64,000 nt of DNA, from the NCBI RefSeq assembly GCF_023016115.1, contig NZ_JALKBH010000004.1, forward strand, positions 186,001 to 250,000, given 5' to 3'. Within the stretch, counting starts at the first letter, position 1; every line of letters begins with the position of its first letter. This document shows, in pieces, positions 47,360 through 56,431 of the stretch. The translations under genes and the position numbers were made by a program. The DNA comes from Alcanivorax sp. S6407 (GTDB lineage: Bacteria; Pseudomonadota; Gammaproteobacteria; Pseudomonadales; Alcanivoracaceae). Below the pieces are notes generated by a model. It saw only the letters and a list, made by a program, of their open reading frames with translations, had not been told where the DNA came from and made no database searches.

Positions 47360-49711
47360 ATGCGTAGTATTGAACAGATCATCGCCGAGGAAATCGGCTG
47401 CCAGGTACAACAAGTCAACGCCGCCGTCGGCCTGCTCGACGAAGGTGCCACTGTCCCCTTTATTGCCCGTTACCGGAAAGAGGTGACCGGCGGACTGGAT
47501 GACACCCAACTGCGGAATCTGGAAGAGCGACTGCGCTACCTGCGTGAGATGGAAGAACGCCGCGAAGCGATCCTAAAGAGCATCGCCGAACAGGAAAAGC
47601 TCACTCCGGAACTGGAGAAGGCGATCAAGGCAGCCGATACCAAGACCCGCCTGGAAGATCTCTACCTGCCCTACAAGCCCAAGCGTCGCACCCGCGCCCA
47701 GATCGCCCGCGAGGCAGGTCTTGAGCCACTAGCCGACAGCCTGCTCAATGATCCCACCCAGGATCCGGAAGCACTGGCCGGCGGCTACCTGAACGAAGAG
47801 CACAAGATTGCCTCCGCCAAGGATGCCCTGGACGGGGCCAAGCAGATCCTCATGGAGCGTTTCGCCGAAGACGCCGAACTGCTCACCCGTCTGCGGACCT
47901 ACCTGTGGGACAAGGCCCACATCCAGGCCAAGGTGGCTGATGGCAAGGAGAAGGACGGCGCCAAGTTCAGCGACTACTTCGATCACAGTGAAGCCCTGAA
48001 AGACATCCCCAGCCACCGCGCCCTGGCCCTGTTCCGCGGCCGCAACGAAGGCATCCTGCATGTCTCCATGGTGCTGCCGGAAGAACTGGAAACCGCCATC
48101 CCGCACCCTTGTGAAGGCATGGTCACCGCCGTCTCCGGCTGGAACCACGAAGGCCGCGCCGCCGATGACTGGCTCAAGGAAGTGATGCGCTGGACCTGGA
48201 AGATCAAGCTCAACACCCATCTGGAAACCGAACTGCTGGGCCGCGTACGCGAGCTGGGCGAAGAGGAAGCCATCCAGGTATTTGCCCGCAACCTGAAGAG
48301 CCTGCTGATGGCCTCCCCGGCCGGCCCCAAGTGCACCATGGGCCTCGATCCGGGCCTGCGTACCGGGGTGAAAGTGGTCGTGGTGGATCCCACCGGCAAG
48401 CTGCTGGAACACACCACCATCTACCCGCACCAGCCCAAGAACCAGTGGGACCAGTCCCTCTCTGTACTGGCGGCATTGTGCATGAAGCACAAGGTGGAAC
48501 TGATCGCCATCGGTAACGGCACCGCCAGCCGCGAGACCGACAAACTGGCCGGTGAGGTGGTGAAAGCCAGCAAGGGCAATATCCAGAAAATCATGGTTTC
48601 GGAAGCCGGCGCCTCGGTGTACTCCGCCTCGGAACTGGCGGCCCGGGAATTCCCCGAGCTGGACGTATCCTTCCGTGGTGCCGTGTCCATTGCCCGTCGT
48701 CTGCAGGACCCGCTGGCCGAACTGGTAAAAATCGATCCGAAAGCCATCGGTGTGGGCCAGTACCAGCATGACGTGAGCCAGGTAAAACTGTCCCGCTCCC
48801 TGGATGCGGTGGTAGAAGATTGTGTGAACTCCGTGGGCGTGGACGTGAACACCGCCAGCGCCCCGCTGCTGTCGCGCATTGCCGGCCTCAACAGCACCAT
48901 CGCCGGCAACATCGTCACCTTCCGGGAAAAGAACGGCGCCTTTGGCAGCCGTGACGACCTCAAGCAGGTACCGCGTCTGGGTGACAAGACCTTTGAACAG
49001 GCCGCCGGCTTCCTGCGCATCATGAACGGTGCCAACCCGCTGGATGGCTCCTCGGTGCACCCGGAAGCCTACCCGGTGGTGGAAAAGATCGCCGCCAAAC
49101 ACGAGCGCCCGCTCAAGGAAGTCATCGGTGACGTCCCCTTCCTGAAGAAGGTCAACGCGGCCGACTTTATCGACGACAGCTTCGGCCTGCCCACCGTCAC
49201 GGACATCCTCAGCGAACTGGAAAAACCCGGCCGCGATCCGCGCCCGGAATTCAAGGCCGCCGTCTTCAAGGAAGGGGTGGAAACCCTCAAGGACCTGAAG
49301 CCCTCCATGATTCTGGAAGGCACGGTGACCAACGTGACCAACTTCGGCGCCTTCGTGGACATCGGTGTTCACCAGGACGGTCTGGTGCACGTTTCCGCGC
49401 TGTCCGACAAGTTCGTGGAAGATCCTCACACCGTGGTCAAGCCCGGCGACATCGTCAAGGTGAAGGTGCTGGAGGTGGATCTGGACCGCAAGCGCATCAG
49501 CCTGACCATGCGCATGGACGACCAGCCCCAGGAAAAGGCTGCCGGCCAGCGTCCTGCCGGCGCTCGTCCCGGTGGCGGCCAGCGTCGCGGTGGAGGTGGT
49601 GGTAACAAGCCCCAGCGCGGTGGCGGTCAGCCGCAACAGGGCGGCGGCACCTTTGCCGACCTGTTTGCCAAGGCCAAGGAAGACCAGAAGAAAGGCAAGA
49701 AACGCCTTTAA
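47360..49711 (+). CDS. tex: Tex, RNA-binding transcription accessory protein
   Basis: 783 residues from the ATG at 47360 (AGGGAA upstream). N-terminal Tex domain with [20 protein letters not shown], then the YqgF/RNase H-like core ([17 protein letters not shown]), helix-hairpin-helix domains ([20 protein letters not shown]) and an S1 domain around 640-720 ([20 protein letters not shown]). A Gly/Arg/Gln-rich tail of about 60 residues ends in KKGKKRL. Tex binds nucleic acid and acts around transcription and its coupling with translation. Length and domain order are those of E. coli YhgF/Pseudomonas Tex. Confidence 0.96.
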   Translation: MRSIEQIIAEEIGCQVQQVNAAVGLLDEGATVPFIARYRKEVTGGLDDTQLRNLEERLRYLREMEERREAILKSIAEQEKLTPELEKAIKAADTKTRLEDLYLPYKPKRRTRAQIAREAGLEPLADSLLNDPTQDPEALAGGYLNEEHKIASAKDALDGAKQILMERFAEDAELLTRLRTYLWDKAHIQAKVADGKEKDGAKFSDYFDHSEALKDIPSHRALALFRGRNEGILHVSMVLPEELETAIPHPCEGMVTAVSGWNHEGRAADDWLKEVMRWTWKIKLNTHLETELLGRVRELGEEEAIQVFARNLKSLLMASPAGPKCTMGLDPGLRTGVKVVVVDPTGKLLEHTTIYPHQPKNQWDQSLSVLAALCMKHKVELIAIGNGTASRETDKLAGEVVKASKGNIQKIMVSEAGASVYSASELAAREFPELDVSFRGAVSIARRLQDPLAELVKIDPKAIGVGQYQHDVSQVKLSRSLDAVVEDCVNSVGVDVNTASAPLLSRIAGLNSTIAGNIVTFREKNGAFGSRDDLKQVPRLGDKTFEQAAGFLRIMNGANPLDGSSVHPEAYPVVEKIAAKHERPLKEVIGDVPFLKKVNAADFIDDSFGLPTVTDILSELEKPGRDPRPEFKAAVFKEGVETLKDLKPSMILEGTVTNVTNFGAFVDIGVHQDGLVHVSALSDKFVEDPHTVVKPGDIVKVKVLEVDLDRKRISLTMRMDDQPQEKAAGQRPAGARPGGGQRRGGGGGNKPQRGGGQPQQGGGTFADLFAKAKEDQKKGKKRL

Positions 49712-49821
49712 GCCATGCACCTGGGCGCTGACTTCTCAGCGCCACAGGATTGCCCCATGATTGTCGGATTACCGTCACACCCGCCGCCGGCACCCACCGG
49801 CGGCCCGGACCGGGCCCAACC

Positions 49822-51384
49822 ATGAAAGATCTGCAACAGCGTATCCATGCCCTGCTCGATTCTGATGCTGCCGCGACCCTGACCGGCATCCGCCGCGGAA
49901 TCGAAAAGGAAAGCCTGCGCATTACCACCGATGGCACCCTGGCGCAGACTCCGCACCCCAAGGCCCTCGGTTCGGCCCTGACCCATCCCTACATCACTAC
50001 GGATTACTCCGAGGCGCTGCTGGAGTTCATCACTCCGGCCACCACCGAGGTACACAAACCGCTGGCATTTCTAGAGCAGCTGCACCGCTACGTGTACAGC
50101 CACATCGGTGACGAAGTGCTGTGGGTGAACTCCATGCCCTGCATGATCAGCAAGGACAGCGACGTACCGGTGGCCCAGTACGGCAGCTCCAATGTGGGCC
50201 GCATGAAGACCATCTACCGGGAAGGACTCGGGCATCGCTATGGTCGCAAGATGCAGACCATCGCCGGCATCCATTACAACTTTTCCTATCCTGAAGCCTT
50301 CTGGGAACTGAACCAGCAGCTGGAAGGGGACAGCGCGCCGCTGCAGACCTATATCTCGCGCCGCTACTTCGACCTGACCCGCAATTTCCAGCGCTATTCC
50401 TGGCTGCTGGTGTACCTGTTCGGCGCCTCCCCGGCCCTGTGCAAGTCCTTCCTGGCCGGTCGCGAGCACCAGCTGGACACCTTCGACCACACCCTCTACA
50501 AACCCTTCGCCACCAGCCTGCGGATGAGCGACCTGGGTTACCAGAACAATGCCCAGTCGTCACTGGCGATCAGCTATAACAATCTCGACGAATACGTTGA
50601 GACGCTGACCCACGCCATCAAGACACCGGAAGCATCCTACGAAAAATTCGGCGTGCTGGATGCGGCGGGCAACTACCAGCAGCTCAACGCCAACATCCTG
50701 CAGATCGAGAACGAGTACTACTCATCCATTCGCCCCAAGCGCACCATCAACTCCGGCGAGCGCCCTACTACCGCGCTGCAGAAACGGGGCGTGGAGTACA
50801 TCGAGATTCGCGCCCTGGATCTGAACCCGTTTGAGCCGGTGGGCATCAACCAGCAGGAAATCCGTTTCCTGGATCTGTTCGCCACCTACTGCCTGCTGAT
50901 GGAATCGCCGCAGCTGGAAAAATGCGACCTGACCGCCAGCAAGACCAACTTGCAGAAAGTGGTCTACGAAGGCCGCAACACCGATGTGGAACTGTGTCGC
51001 TGGGGCAAGGCAGTGACACTGAAGCAATGGGCCAGCGAAAAACTGGAACAGATGCAGCCCATCGCGGAACTGTTCGATCGCGCCCATGGCGGCAATGATT
51101 ACGCCAACGCCCTGGCTCGCCAGCAGGAAAAGATCTGCACCCCGGATGCCACCCCCTCCGCCCGGATTCTGGAAAAACTGGAAGGCCGCGAACAAAGCTT
51201 CTTCCAGTTCGCCATGAACCAGGCCCTGGCCCACCGCGATCACTTCCTGTCCCGCCAGCGCTGCGATGACACCAACGCCGAACTGGAACAACTGGCCGCC
51301 AGCAGCCTCGCCGAACAAGCCGAACTGGAACAGGCCGAGCAACAGCCCTTCAGCGATTACCTGGCAGACTATTTCAGGGATTGA
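49822..51384 (+). CDS. gshA: Glutamate-cysteine ligase, proteobacterial type
   Basis: 520 residues from the ATG at 49822; an upstream in-frame extension lacks homology. Makes gamma-glutamylcysteine, the first step of glutathione synthesis, in the cytosol. Family motifs include GIRRGIEKESLRIT, the TTDYSEALLEFITPA segment, VNSMPCMI, YGSSNVGRMKTIYREGLGHR and RGVEYIEIRALDLNPFEPVG. Length equals the E. coli enzyme. The ribosome site is weak. A strong terminator follows. Confidence 0.96.
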   Translation: MKDLQQRIHALLDSDAAATLTGIRRGIEKESLRITTDGTLAQTPHPKALGSALTHPYITTDYSEALLEFITPATTEVHKPLAFLEQLHRYVYSHIGDEVLWVNSMPCMISKDSDVPVAQYGSSNVGRMKTIYREGLGHRYGRKMQTIAGIHYNFSYPEAFWELNQQLEGDSAPLQTYISRRYFDLTRNFQRYSWLLVYLFGASPALCKSFLAGREHQLDTFDHTLYKPFATSLRMSDLGYQNNAQSSLAISYNNLDEYVETLTHAIKTPEASYEKFGVLDAAGNYQQLNANILQIENEYYSSIRPKRTINSGERPTTALQKRGVEYIEIRALDLNPFEPVGINQQEIRFLDLFATYCLLMESPQLEKCDLTASKTNLQKVVYEGRNTDVELCRWGKAVTLKQWASEKLEQMQPIAELFDRAHGGNDYANALARQQEKICTPDATPSARILEKLEGREQSFFQFAMNQALAHRDHFLSRQRCDDTNAELEQLAASSLAEQAELEQAEQQPFSDYLADYFRD

Positions 51385-51402
51385 AGGCACGCCTGATGCC
51401 TC

Positions 51403-51446
51403 ATGCCAAAAGGCCCGCCCGACAAACCGGGCGGGCCTTTTGGCAT
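51403..51446 (+). terminator. Strong intrinsic terminator after gshA
   Basis: ATGCCAAAAGGCCCGCCCG pairs with CGGGCGGGCCTTTTGGCAT. The A-run on one arm and T-run on the other make it usable in both directions. Confidence 0.9.
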
Positions 51447-51717
51447 CTGAAGAAACTTGCTAGAGCCCGCTGTAGGAGCTTGCCTGCAAGCGATCCGAGC
51501 CTAAGCGAGGTAAGGATTCCAGAGACGTTATTCGCTGCGCTCGCCCCAGGGGTTTTCCCACACCCGCCCACATTACCAAACCCACATCACACTCCCTGTG
51601 ACCAACCGTACACGTTGTTGCACTTTACCCCCTCGTTATCAACAAAAATGCGCCATCGTCTACTATGCAAAACCGCCCGGACTGCTAGTCTCGGGGCAAG
51701 GAGCAGGGAGATACGCC
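51447..51717. other. REP-like unit and promoter side of rmf
   Basis: 51470-51540 is a REP-like unit (TGTAGGAGCTTGCCTGCAAG then CGATCCGAGCCTAAGCGAGG). The remainder (51545-51717), moderately AT-rich, should hold the rmf promoter and 5' leader, but I did not find a clear hexamer pair. AAGGAGCAGGGAG precedes the rmf ATG. Confidence 0.55.
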
Positions 51718-51915
51718 ATGAACCCGGACCAGAAGAAACAACGGGAAAAAGCCTACAATCAGGGCTGCATGTGGGGCCTGGGCGGCGGCGACAGCAACCG
51801 TTGCCCCTATACCCCGGAAGACCCGCTGACAGAGTGGTGGTTTCAGGGCTGGGAAGCCGGCATCGACGCCTGGAACGAACGCAATCACAACAGCACTTCA
51901 GCCCGCCAGGCCTGA
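51718..51915 (+). CDS. rmf: Ribosome modulation factor
   Basis: 65 residues. Basic start KKQREKAYNQGCMWGLGGGD, the conserved CPY turn (NRCPYTPEDP) and the WWFQGWEAGIDAW helix match RMF, which dimerises 70S ribosomes into inactive 100S particles in stationary phase. Start chosen at 51718, where the homology begins and AAGGAG/GGGAG precede. The last ten residues are not conserved. Confidence 0.9.
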   Translation: MNPDQKKQREKAYNQGCMWGLGGGDSNRCPYTPEDPLTEWWFQGWEAGIDAWNERNHNSTSARQA

Positions 51916-52038
51916 TTCTGCAGGCTGCGCCCTCAAGATTGTCGCTGACCCGGCAGTCTTTAGACTTTTGTCTGTTCAAAGTTGCCGCCCGGCGCGGTTT
52001 TGCCTACCCTTCCGGCGTCAACCACGAAAGAGCCCACC

Positions 52039-52542
52039 ATGACGTCCATCATTCCTGCTCCGCGAATGCTCAACCTGCTGGCTTTTCTGGCCTGCCTCTG
52101 TGCCATGGCTGGCGCCCTTTACCTCCAGCATGTGGACGGCCTGGAGCCATGCCCCCTGTGCATCTTCCAACGCATCGGTGTGATCGCCGCGGCGTTGGTA
52201 TTACTGGTCGCCGCACTGCACGGTCCCAAGGGTGTAGGCGTTCGAATCTACGCCGTACTGACCGCCCTGGCCGCCATCGGCGGTGGCGCCGTATCCATCC
52301 GCCACATCTGGCTGCAGAACCTGCCACCTGATGAAGTCCCTGCCTGCGGCCCAGGTCTGGAGTACATGCTGGATGTGTTTCCCCTGCAGAACGTGATCCA
52401 GCAGGTGCTGTCCGGCTCCGGTGAATGTGCCGACCTGGACTGGAGCTTCCTTGGGCTGAGCCTGCCGGCCTGGACGCTGGTGGTATTTTCCGGCCTGTTG
52501 CTGGTAGCACTGATTCAGCTGTTCCGTCCGCTGCCGCGCTGA
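52039..52542 (+). CDS. dsbB: DsbB, disulfide bond oxidoreductase
   Basis: 167 residues, four membrane helices. First periplasmic pair in [10 protein letters not shown] (CXXC), second pair in the loop [11 protein letters not shown]...GSGEC. It reoxidises DsbA and passes electrons to quinone. Start at 52039, since the membrane region begins shortly after. It lies six bases before the lrgA-like gene, so the three may be cotranscribed. Confidence 0.95.
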   Translation: MTSIIPAPRMLNLLAFLACLCAMAGALYLQHVDGLEPCPLCIFQRIGVIAAALVLLVAALHGPKGVGVRIYAVLTALAAIGGGAVSIRHIWLQNLPPDEVPACGPGLEYMLDVFPLQNVIQQVLSGSGECADLDWSFLGLSLPAWTLVVFSGLLLVALIQLFRPLPR

Positions 52543-52548
52543 TCTGTC

Positions 52549-52917
52549 ATGATCGATGGTCTGCTGATTCTTCTGTTTTTCCAGTTTCTCGGTGAGGTGG
52601 TCATCCGCCTTACCGGCCTGCCCCTGCCCGCCCCCGTGCTGGGCATGGTGCTGTTACTGATGGCCCTGCTGCTCAACGCCCCCTTCACACAGCGCGTCGC
52701 CACCGCGGCAGGCACCCTGATCAAGCACATCAGCCTGCTGATCTTCCCGTTGGGGGTTGGCATCGTGCTGCAGTGGGACCGTTATCAGGAAAACGCCCTG
52801 GCACTGGTGGTGGCCGTGGTCGGCGGCACTATCATCAGCCTGATTCTGGTCACCCTGATGCTGAAACTGCTGATGGGCGGCAAGCACCAGGAAAAGGAGG
52901 ATGGCCATGGACACTGA
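52549..52917 (+). CDS. LrgA/CidA-family holin-like membrane protein
   Basis: 122 residues, four hydrophobic segments. Family motifs: an early FLGEVVIRLTGLPLPAPVLG and LLIFPLGVGIVLQWD. LrgA/CidA proteins pair with an LrgB/CidB partner and influence murein hydrolase export or pyruvate/osmotic stress handling, depending on species. The next gene starts 11 bases before its stop. Confidence 0.9.
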   Translation: MIDGLLILLFFQFLGEVVIRLTGLPLPAPVLGMVLLLMALLLNAPFTQRVATAAGTLIKHISLLIFPLGVGIVLQWDRYQENALALVVAVVGGTIISLILVTLMLKLLMGGKHQEKEDGHGH

Positions 52918-53635
52918 TCTGCAAGGTCTGGCCGGCCTGGTACATACGCCGCTGTTCGGCATCCTGCTCACCCTGGCCAGCTACCAGTTCGCCCTGTGGG
53001 TGTATGGCAAGAGCAACAGCCTGCCCTTGTTCCACCCCTTCCTGGTGGCCTCCATTCCGGTGATCGTGGTGTTGCCGATGGTGGGCGTGGATTATGAAGA
53101 ATACCGCGAGCAGACCAGCCTGATCGCTTTCCTGCTGGGCCCGGCCACGGTAGCCCTGGCCTGGCCGCTGTATCGCCAGCTACACACCGTGCGCAGCGTG
53201 CTCACCCCCATTGTCATCGCCACCCTGATTGGCGCCTTTATCGCCGCCGGCATTTCCGTGGGACTGGCCTGGTGGCTGGGCGCCCCCGAAGATGTGATTG
53301 CCTCACTGGCGCCGAAATCCATCACCACGCCGATTGCCGTGGAAGTGGTGAAATCCACCGGCGGCTCGGAATCCCTGGTAGCCGGCGCCGTGGCCATCAC
53401 CGGTATCGTCGGCGCCCTGGCTGCCGGTCCGATATACCGCCTGTTGAAGGTAAAGGATGACCGCATCCGCGGCTTTGCACTGGGACTGGTCGCCCACGCC
53501 ATCGGCACCGCCCGGGCCTTTGAATACGGCGAGAAAGCGGGCGCCTTCAGTGGTCTGGCGCTGGGCTTGTGCGGTCTGGTCACCGCTCTGGCCCTGCCCT
53601 GGATCTGGCCCTGGATCGCCGGCCTGCTGTCGTGA
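52907..53635 (+). CDS. LrgB/CidB-family membrane protein
   Basis: 242 residues from the ATG at 52907: AAGGAGG ends six bases before it, whereas the ATG at 52901 touches that site. Hydrophobic throughout, with the family signature LAPKSITTPIAVEVVKSTGG and a C-terminal GLVAHAIGTARAFEYGEKAG. Overlaps the lrgA-like gene and is presumably its partner. Confidence 0.93.
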   Translation: MDTDLQGLAGLVHTPLFGILLTLASYQFALWVYGKSNSLPLFHPFLVASIPVIVVLPMVGVDYEEYREQTSLIAFLLGPATVALAWPLYRQLHTVRSVLTPIVIATLIGAFIAAGISVGLAWWLGAPEDVIASLAPKSITTPIAVEVVKSTGGSESLVAGAVAITGIVGALAAGPIYRLLKVKDDRIRGFALGLVAHAIGTARAFEYGEKAGAFSGLALGLCGLVTALALPWIWPWIAGLLS

Positions 53636-53860
53636 ACTGTGCGCCGGGGCACACTTTGCCCGGGCAGGCACAAAAACCCATGTCGTTATAAAAAATCCGT
53701 CTTTAGCGGCAAGTCACTGACCACCCGCCGTTTTTTCACGCGCCGGCGGCCCTGCCCCGATAACGCCCCATTCTGCCCATTGCGGCGGCCCTCTCGATCA
53801 TCCTAGTCTCGAAAACCCGTAGGGAAACACGGCAAGACATTTGCGCAAGGAGGACAACCC

Positions 53861-54343
53861 ATGGCGAACACCTCACCCGGCGCCATCGCACAGTGGCAAC
53901 GCATCGAAACCCTGGTCAAGGCCTGGCTGGATGAGCGCCAGCAACTGATCGTGCTGCTATGCACCCTGCAAGGCATTCGCGGGCTTGGCAATCAACAGCC
54001 GCAGCACAAACAGTTGCAGCAATTTTGCGAACTGTTGATGGACTACATCAGCGCCGGCTACTTCGAGGTGTATCGCGAACTGGTCAACGAAGCGCGGCAC
54101 TTCCAGCGCGAGAACCCGGCCCTGACCCATCACATCCTGCGCCAGCTGGATAACTCCACCGATGAAGCCCTGGCCTTCAACGCCGATTTCGATAACGCGA
54201 CTCATATCGCCGAACACCGTGACCAGCTACCACAGCGTATCAGCCACCTGATGCAGACCCTGGAAGAGCGCTTCGCCCTGGAAGACCAACTGATCCTCAG
54301 CATCCACCAACAGGAACCGCCGCTGCGTCAGGCAATGCATTGA
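53861..54343 (+). CDS. rsd: Rsd/AlgQ, anti-sigma-70 regulator
   Basis: 160 residues. All-helical protein with the Rsd/AlgQ pattern: WLDERQQLIVLLCTLQGIRG near the N-terminus, FCELLMDYISAGYFEVYREL and the C-terminal LMQTLEERFALEDQLI. In E. coli it sequesters sigma-70 in stationary phase; in Pseudomonas AlgQ affects alginate and siderophore genes. AGGAGG precedes the ATG. Confidence 0.93.
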   Translation: MANTSPGAIAQWQRIETLVKAWLDERQQLIVLLCTLQGIRGLGNQQPQHKQLQQFCELLMDYISAGYFEVYRELVNEARHFQRENPALTHHILRQLDNSTDEALAFNADFDNATHIAEHRDQLPQRISHLMQTLEERFALEDQLILSIHQQEPPLRQAMH

Positions 54344-54387
54344 GGGGCGAGGCGGCACGTGGCCTACCTTCCGCTCGAAATGTGTTT

Positions 54388-54446
54388 CTGGAATCCATAC
54401 CTCGCTTAGGCTCGGATCGCCATGCGAGCATGGCTCCTACAGGGGG
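54388..54446. repeat. REP-like unit, inverted orientation
   Basis: CCATACCTCGCTTAGGCTCG then GATCGCCATGCGAGCATGGC and TCCTACAG is the reverse complement of the 51470-51515 type unit, with variation. Confidence 0.65.
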
Positions 54447-54503
54447 CTCAGGTTATCTACTGGCGCCGAACTCAACGAGCTGGAAGCCTTTTCCGTTCTT
54501 CAC

Positions 54504-54531
54504 AAAACCCCGGGAACTTTTCAGGGGTTTT
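54504..54531. terminator. Palindromic terminator candidate between convergent genes
   Basis: AAAACCCC and GGGGTTTT pair perfectly around 12 bases, with A- and T-runs at the ends. It could stop transcription from rsd (plus) and from the creD side (minus). Confidence 0.55.
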
Positions 54532-54539
54532 CTATCGAA

Positions 54540-54782
54540 TCAAGCGTAGCTTGTAGCTTGTAGCTTGTAGCTGAAGTCTACCAACGCCCGTCCCCGTCGC
54601 CTGGCGCCGAGTCGCCACCACACCAATCCCAGACATCGAATCGCCTCGCGATCATCCGCCTGTTTGGCCAGAGCCTGCTGCGCCAGGCGTAAGGCCTGAC
54701 GCAGCAGCATGTTGGTTTGCTGAGGCTGTTCACGGGTAGCCATCAGCAGGGCATGCACCGTGATGCGCACCGCCCGTTTCAT
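54540..54782 (-). CDS. Small protein, overlaps creD; C-terminus formed by repeat
   Basis: 80 residues, ATGA overlap with the creD stop. It is helical and basic (LLRQALRLAQQALAKQADDR, TPR-like spacing). The last dozen residues (FSYKLQATSYA) are encoded by the R2 repeat (AGCTACAAGCTACAAGC). The repeat probably moved into the original 3' end. No function is recognised. Coupling to creD favours it being real, but the evidence is modest. Confidence 0.5.
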   Translation of the reverse strand: MKRAVRITVHALLMATREQPQQTNMLLRQALRLAQQALAKQADDREAIRCLGLVWWRLGARRRGRALVDFSYKLQATSYA

Positions 54783-56143
54783 GGTGCCGACACCGTGGCA
54801 GGCGAGGCTTTCGGGTTGGCGCGGCCCGCTGCGGCAAAGCCGTACCAGTCCAGTTTTCGCGTCACCAACATCACTACCGACAGCGCAGCGAACAGTAACA
54901 GGGCGCCCAACAGCAGGGCATAATCTTCCGCCATGAGGATGCCGTAAATCAGCCCCTGCACCAGCAACAGGCTACCGGCGAATCCCCATCCGGAGGCGGG
55001 TGAGCGCATCACCGCCATCAGATAAACGCCAATCAATGCACAGCACGACAAGGCCGCCGACAGATAGGCCCAGACAAAGTCGATATGTTCACTGAGCGCC
55101 ACCAGCAATAGATAGAACATGGCCAATGCCAACCCCACCAGCAAATACTGCATGGCATGCAACGGATAGCGGCGAAGCACTTCAAACAGGAAGAAGGCCG
55201 CGAAGGTCAGCCCGACAATCAGAAAGGAATACTTCAATGCCCGCTCACTGGACAGCAACCCGGTCACCGGCTGCACCAGACGCACCCGCAGGGCCTGATT
55301 CGTTTCACCACACAGCCCGTTGCCCTGGGCACAATGAATGGCACTGGCGGCAGCGAGGCTGTTAGTACGCCACTGGCTGGTAAAACCGTCGGCTCCCACT
55401 TCCCTCTCCACTGGTAGCACCAGCCCTTCAAAGCTGGGATGGGGCCAGTCGGCCCGCAACGCCATGCGGGTTTCCTTGGCCAGTGGCAACGCAGCAAGGG
55501 ACTCCGTGCCATTCAGGTTAAGCCGCACCTTCACGGTAAAGGCGCCCTGAATATTGGCCGGCAGTTTTACCGCCACCGCACTGTCACCCAGGCTGGACGG
55601 TAACTGTTCCGTTTCCACCAGCGGCAACGCCACATCGTTGACGAAAATCTGCGGTCGCTCCACCAGACCACGCAGGTCGGCGATCTGCATGACCAGTAAC
55701 GGCGCCTGCGACGACACCACCTGCTCTGGCTGTTTGGCCTGCCCCCAACTGGCCGGGAACACCGCCTCCAGCTGCATCAGGCTGCGATACACCGGTGAAC
55801 CATAAATCCCGCGGTAGCGCATGCTGGTCTGCAGCTCCCCATCAATGCTGAGCGTGTCCGGAATGGCACTCTCCAGCACCTGCCGATGACGCTCTACCCG
55901 ACAATCCTTCGGCGCCTCACAATCAGATTTTTCCGCCAGATAACGACGTACCCGCGGCACCACCAGCAAGGGCCCGCTGATCATCTGCTCGCCACTCACC
56001 TGCCGGGCGATTTCGTTTTTCACCCGCCAGGCTTCGTTACTGCGATCACGCACCTTGCCCTGGATCATCATCAACGGCACCACCAGCACCAGCATCAGCC
56101 CGGCGATGGTGAGCATTTTCAAGAACAGACTGTTTCGCATCAT
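54779..56143 (-). CDS. creD: CreD-family inner-membrane protein
   Basis: 454 residues. N-terminal helix (MLTIAGLMLVLVVPLMMIQG), then a large periplasmic domain with the family's RSNEAWRVKNEIARQVSGEQ and GPLLVVPRVRRY. The C-terminal half has five or six helices, including FLFEVLRRYPLHAMQYLLVG and LYGIL-like ends, typical of CreD. CreD is usually controlled by CreBC and linked to envelope stress and beta-lactam response. GAGAGGA precedes its tandem ATGs. The creBC genes lie just upstream, beyond a 288-base repeat-filled gap. Confidence 0.92.
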   Translation of the reverse strand: MMRNSLFLKMLTIAGLMLVLVVPLMMIQGKVRDRSNEAWRVKNEIARQVSGEQMISGPLLVVPRVRRYLAEKSDCEAPKDCRVERHRQVLESAIPDTLSIDGELQTSMRYRGIYGSPVYRSLMQLEAVFPASWGQAKQPEQVVSSQAPLLVMQIADLRGLVERPQIFVNDVALPLVETEQLPSSLGDSAVAVKLPANIQGAFTVKVRLNLNGTESLAALPLAKETRMALRADWPHPSFEGLVLPVEREVGADGFTSQWRTNSLAAASAIHCAQGNGLCGETNQALRVRLVQPVTGLLSSERALKYSFLIVGLTFAAFFLFEVLRRYPLHAMQYLLVGLALAMFYLLLVALSEHIDFVWAYLSAALSCCALIGVYLMAVMRSPASGWGFAGSLLLVQGLIYGILMAEDYALLLGALLLFAALSVVMLVTRKLDWYGFAAAGRANPKASPATVSAP

Positions 56144-56431
56144 TCCTCTCCCTCAGTGTTTGGAGAAAGGATGCAGGGGGAATGGGAGGGTTGTGTGGGG
56201 ATTGTGTGGGGAGAAGACAGCTGCAAGCTACGAGCTTTGAGCTGCGAGGAAAATCAAAAGCAAAACGGAAGAGGACTGGGGGTTTACTGTGGGAGCGTGC
56301 CTGCACGCGAATGACACGGGTGAAATCAACGGCATTCGTCTGCAGGCAGACTCCCACAGGGAGCAACCTGCCCTACTTACCATCTGTCTTCGGTTTTGAC
56401 TTCATTGCAGCTTGTCGCTTGAAGCTTGCAG
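56144..56431. repeat. R2 and REP-like repeats in the creC-creD gap
   Basis: R2 words bound it: GCTGCAAGCTACGAGCTTTG (about 56221-56240) and GCAGCTTGTCGCTTGAAGCT (56407-56426). A REP-like inverted pair sits between (GTGGGAGCGTGCCTGCACGC near 56290, and TGCAGGCAGACTCCCACAGG near 56341). The creC stop codon touches the second R2 arm. No direct TTCAC-N6-TTCAC CreB box was found here. Confidence 0.65.

Noticed and set aside
56144-56431. CreB-binding direct repeat (TTCAC-N6-TTCAC) before creD
   Set aside because: Only isolated half-like words were seen; the gap is filled by repeats.
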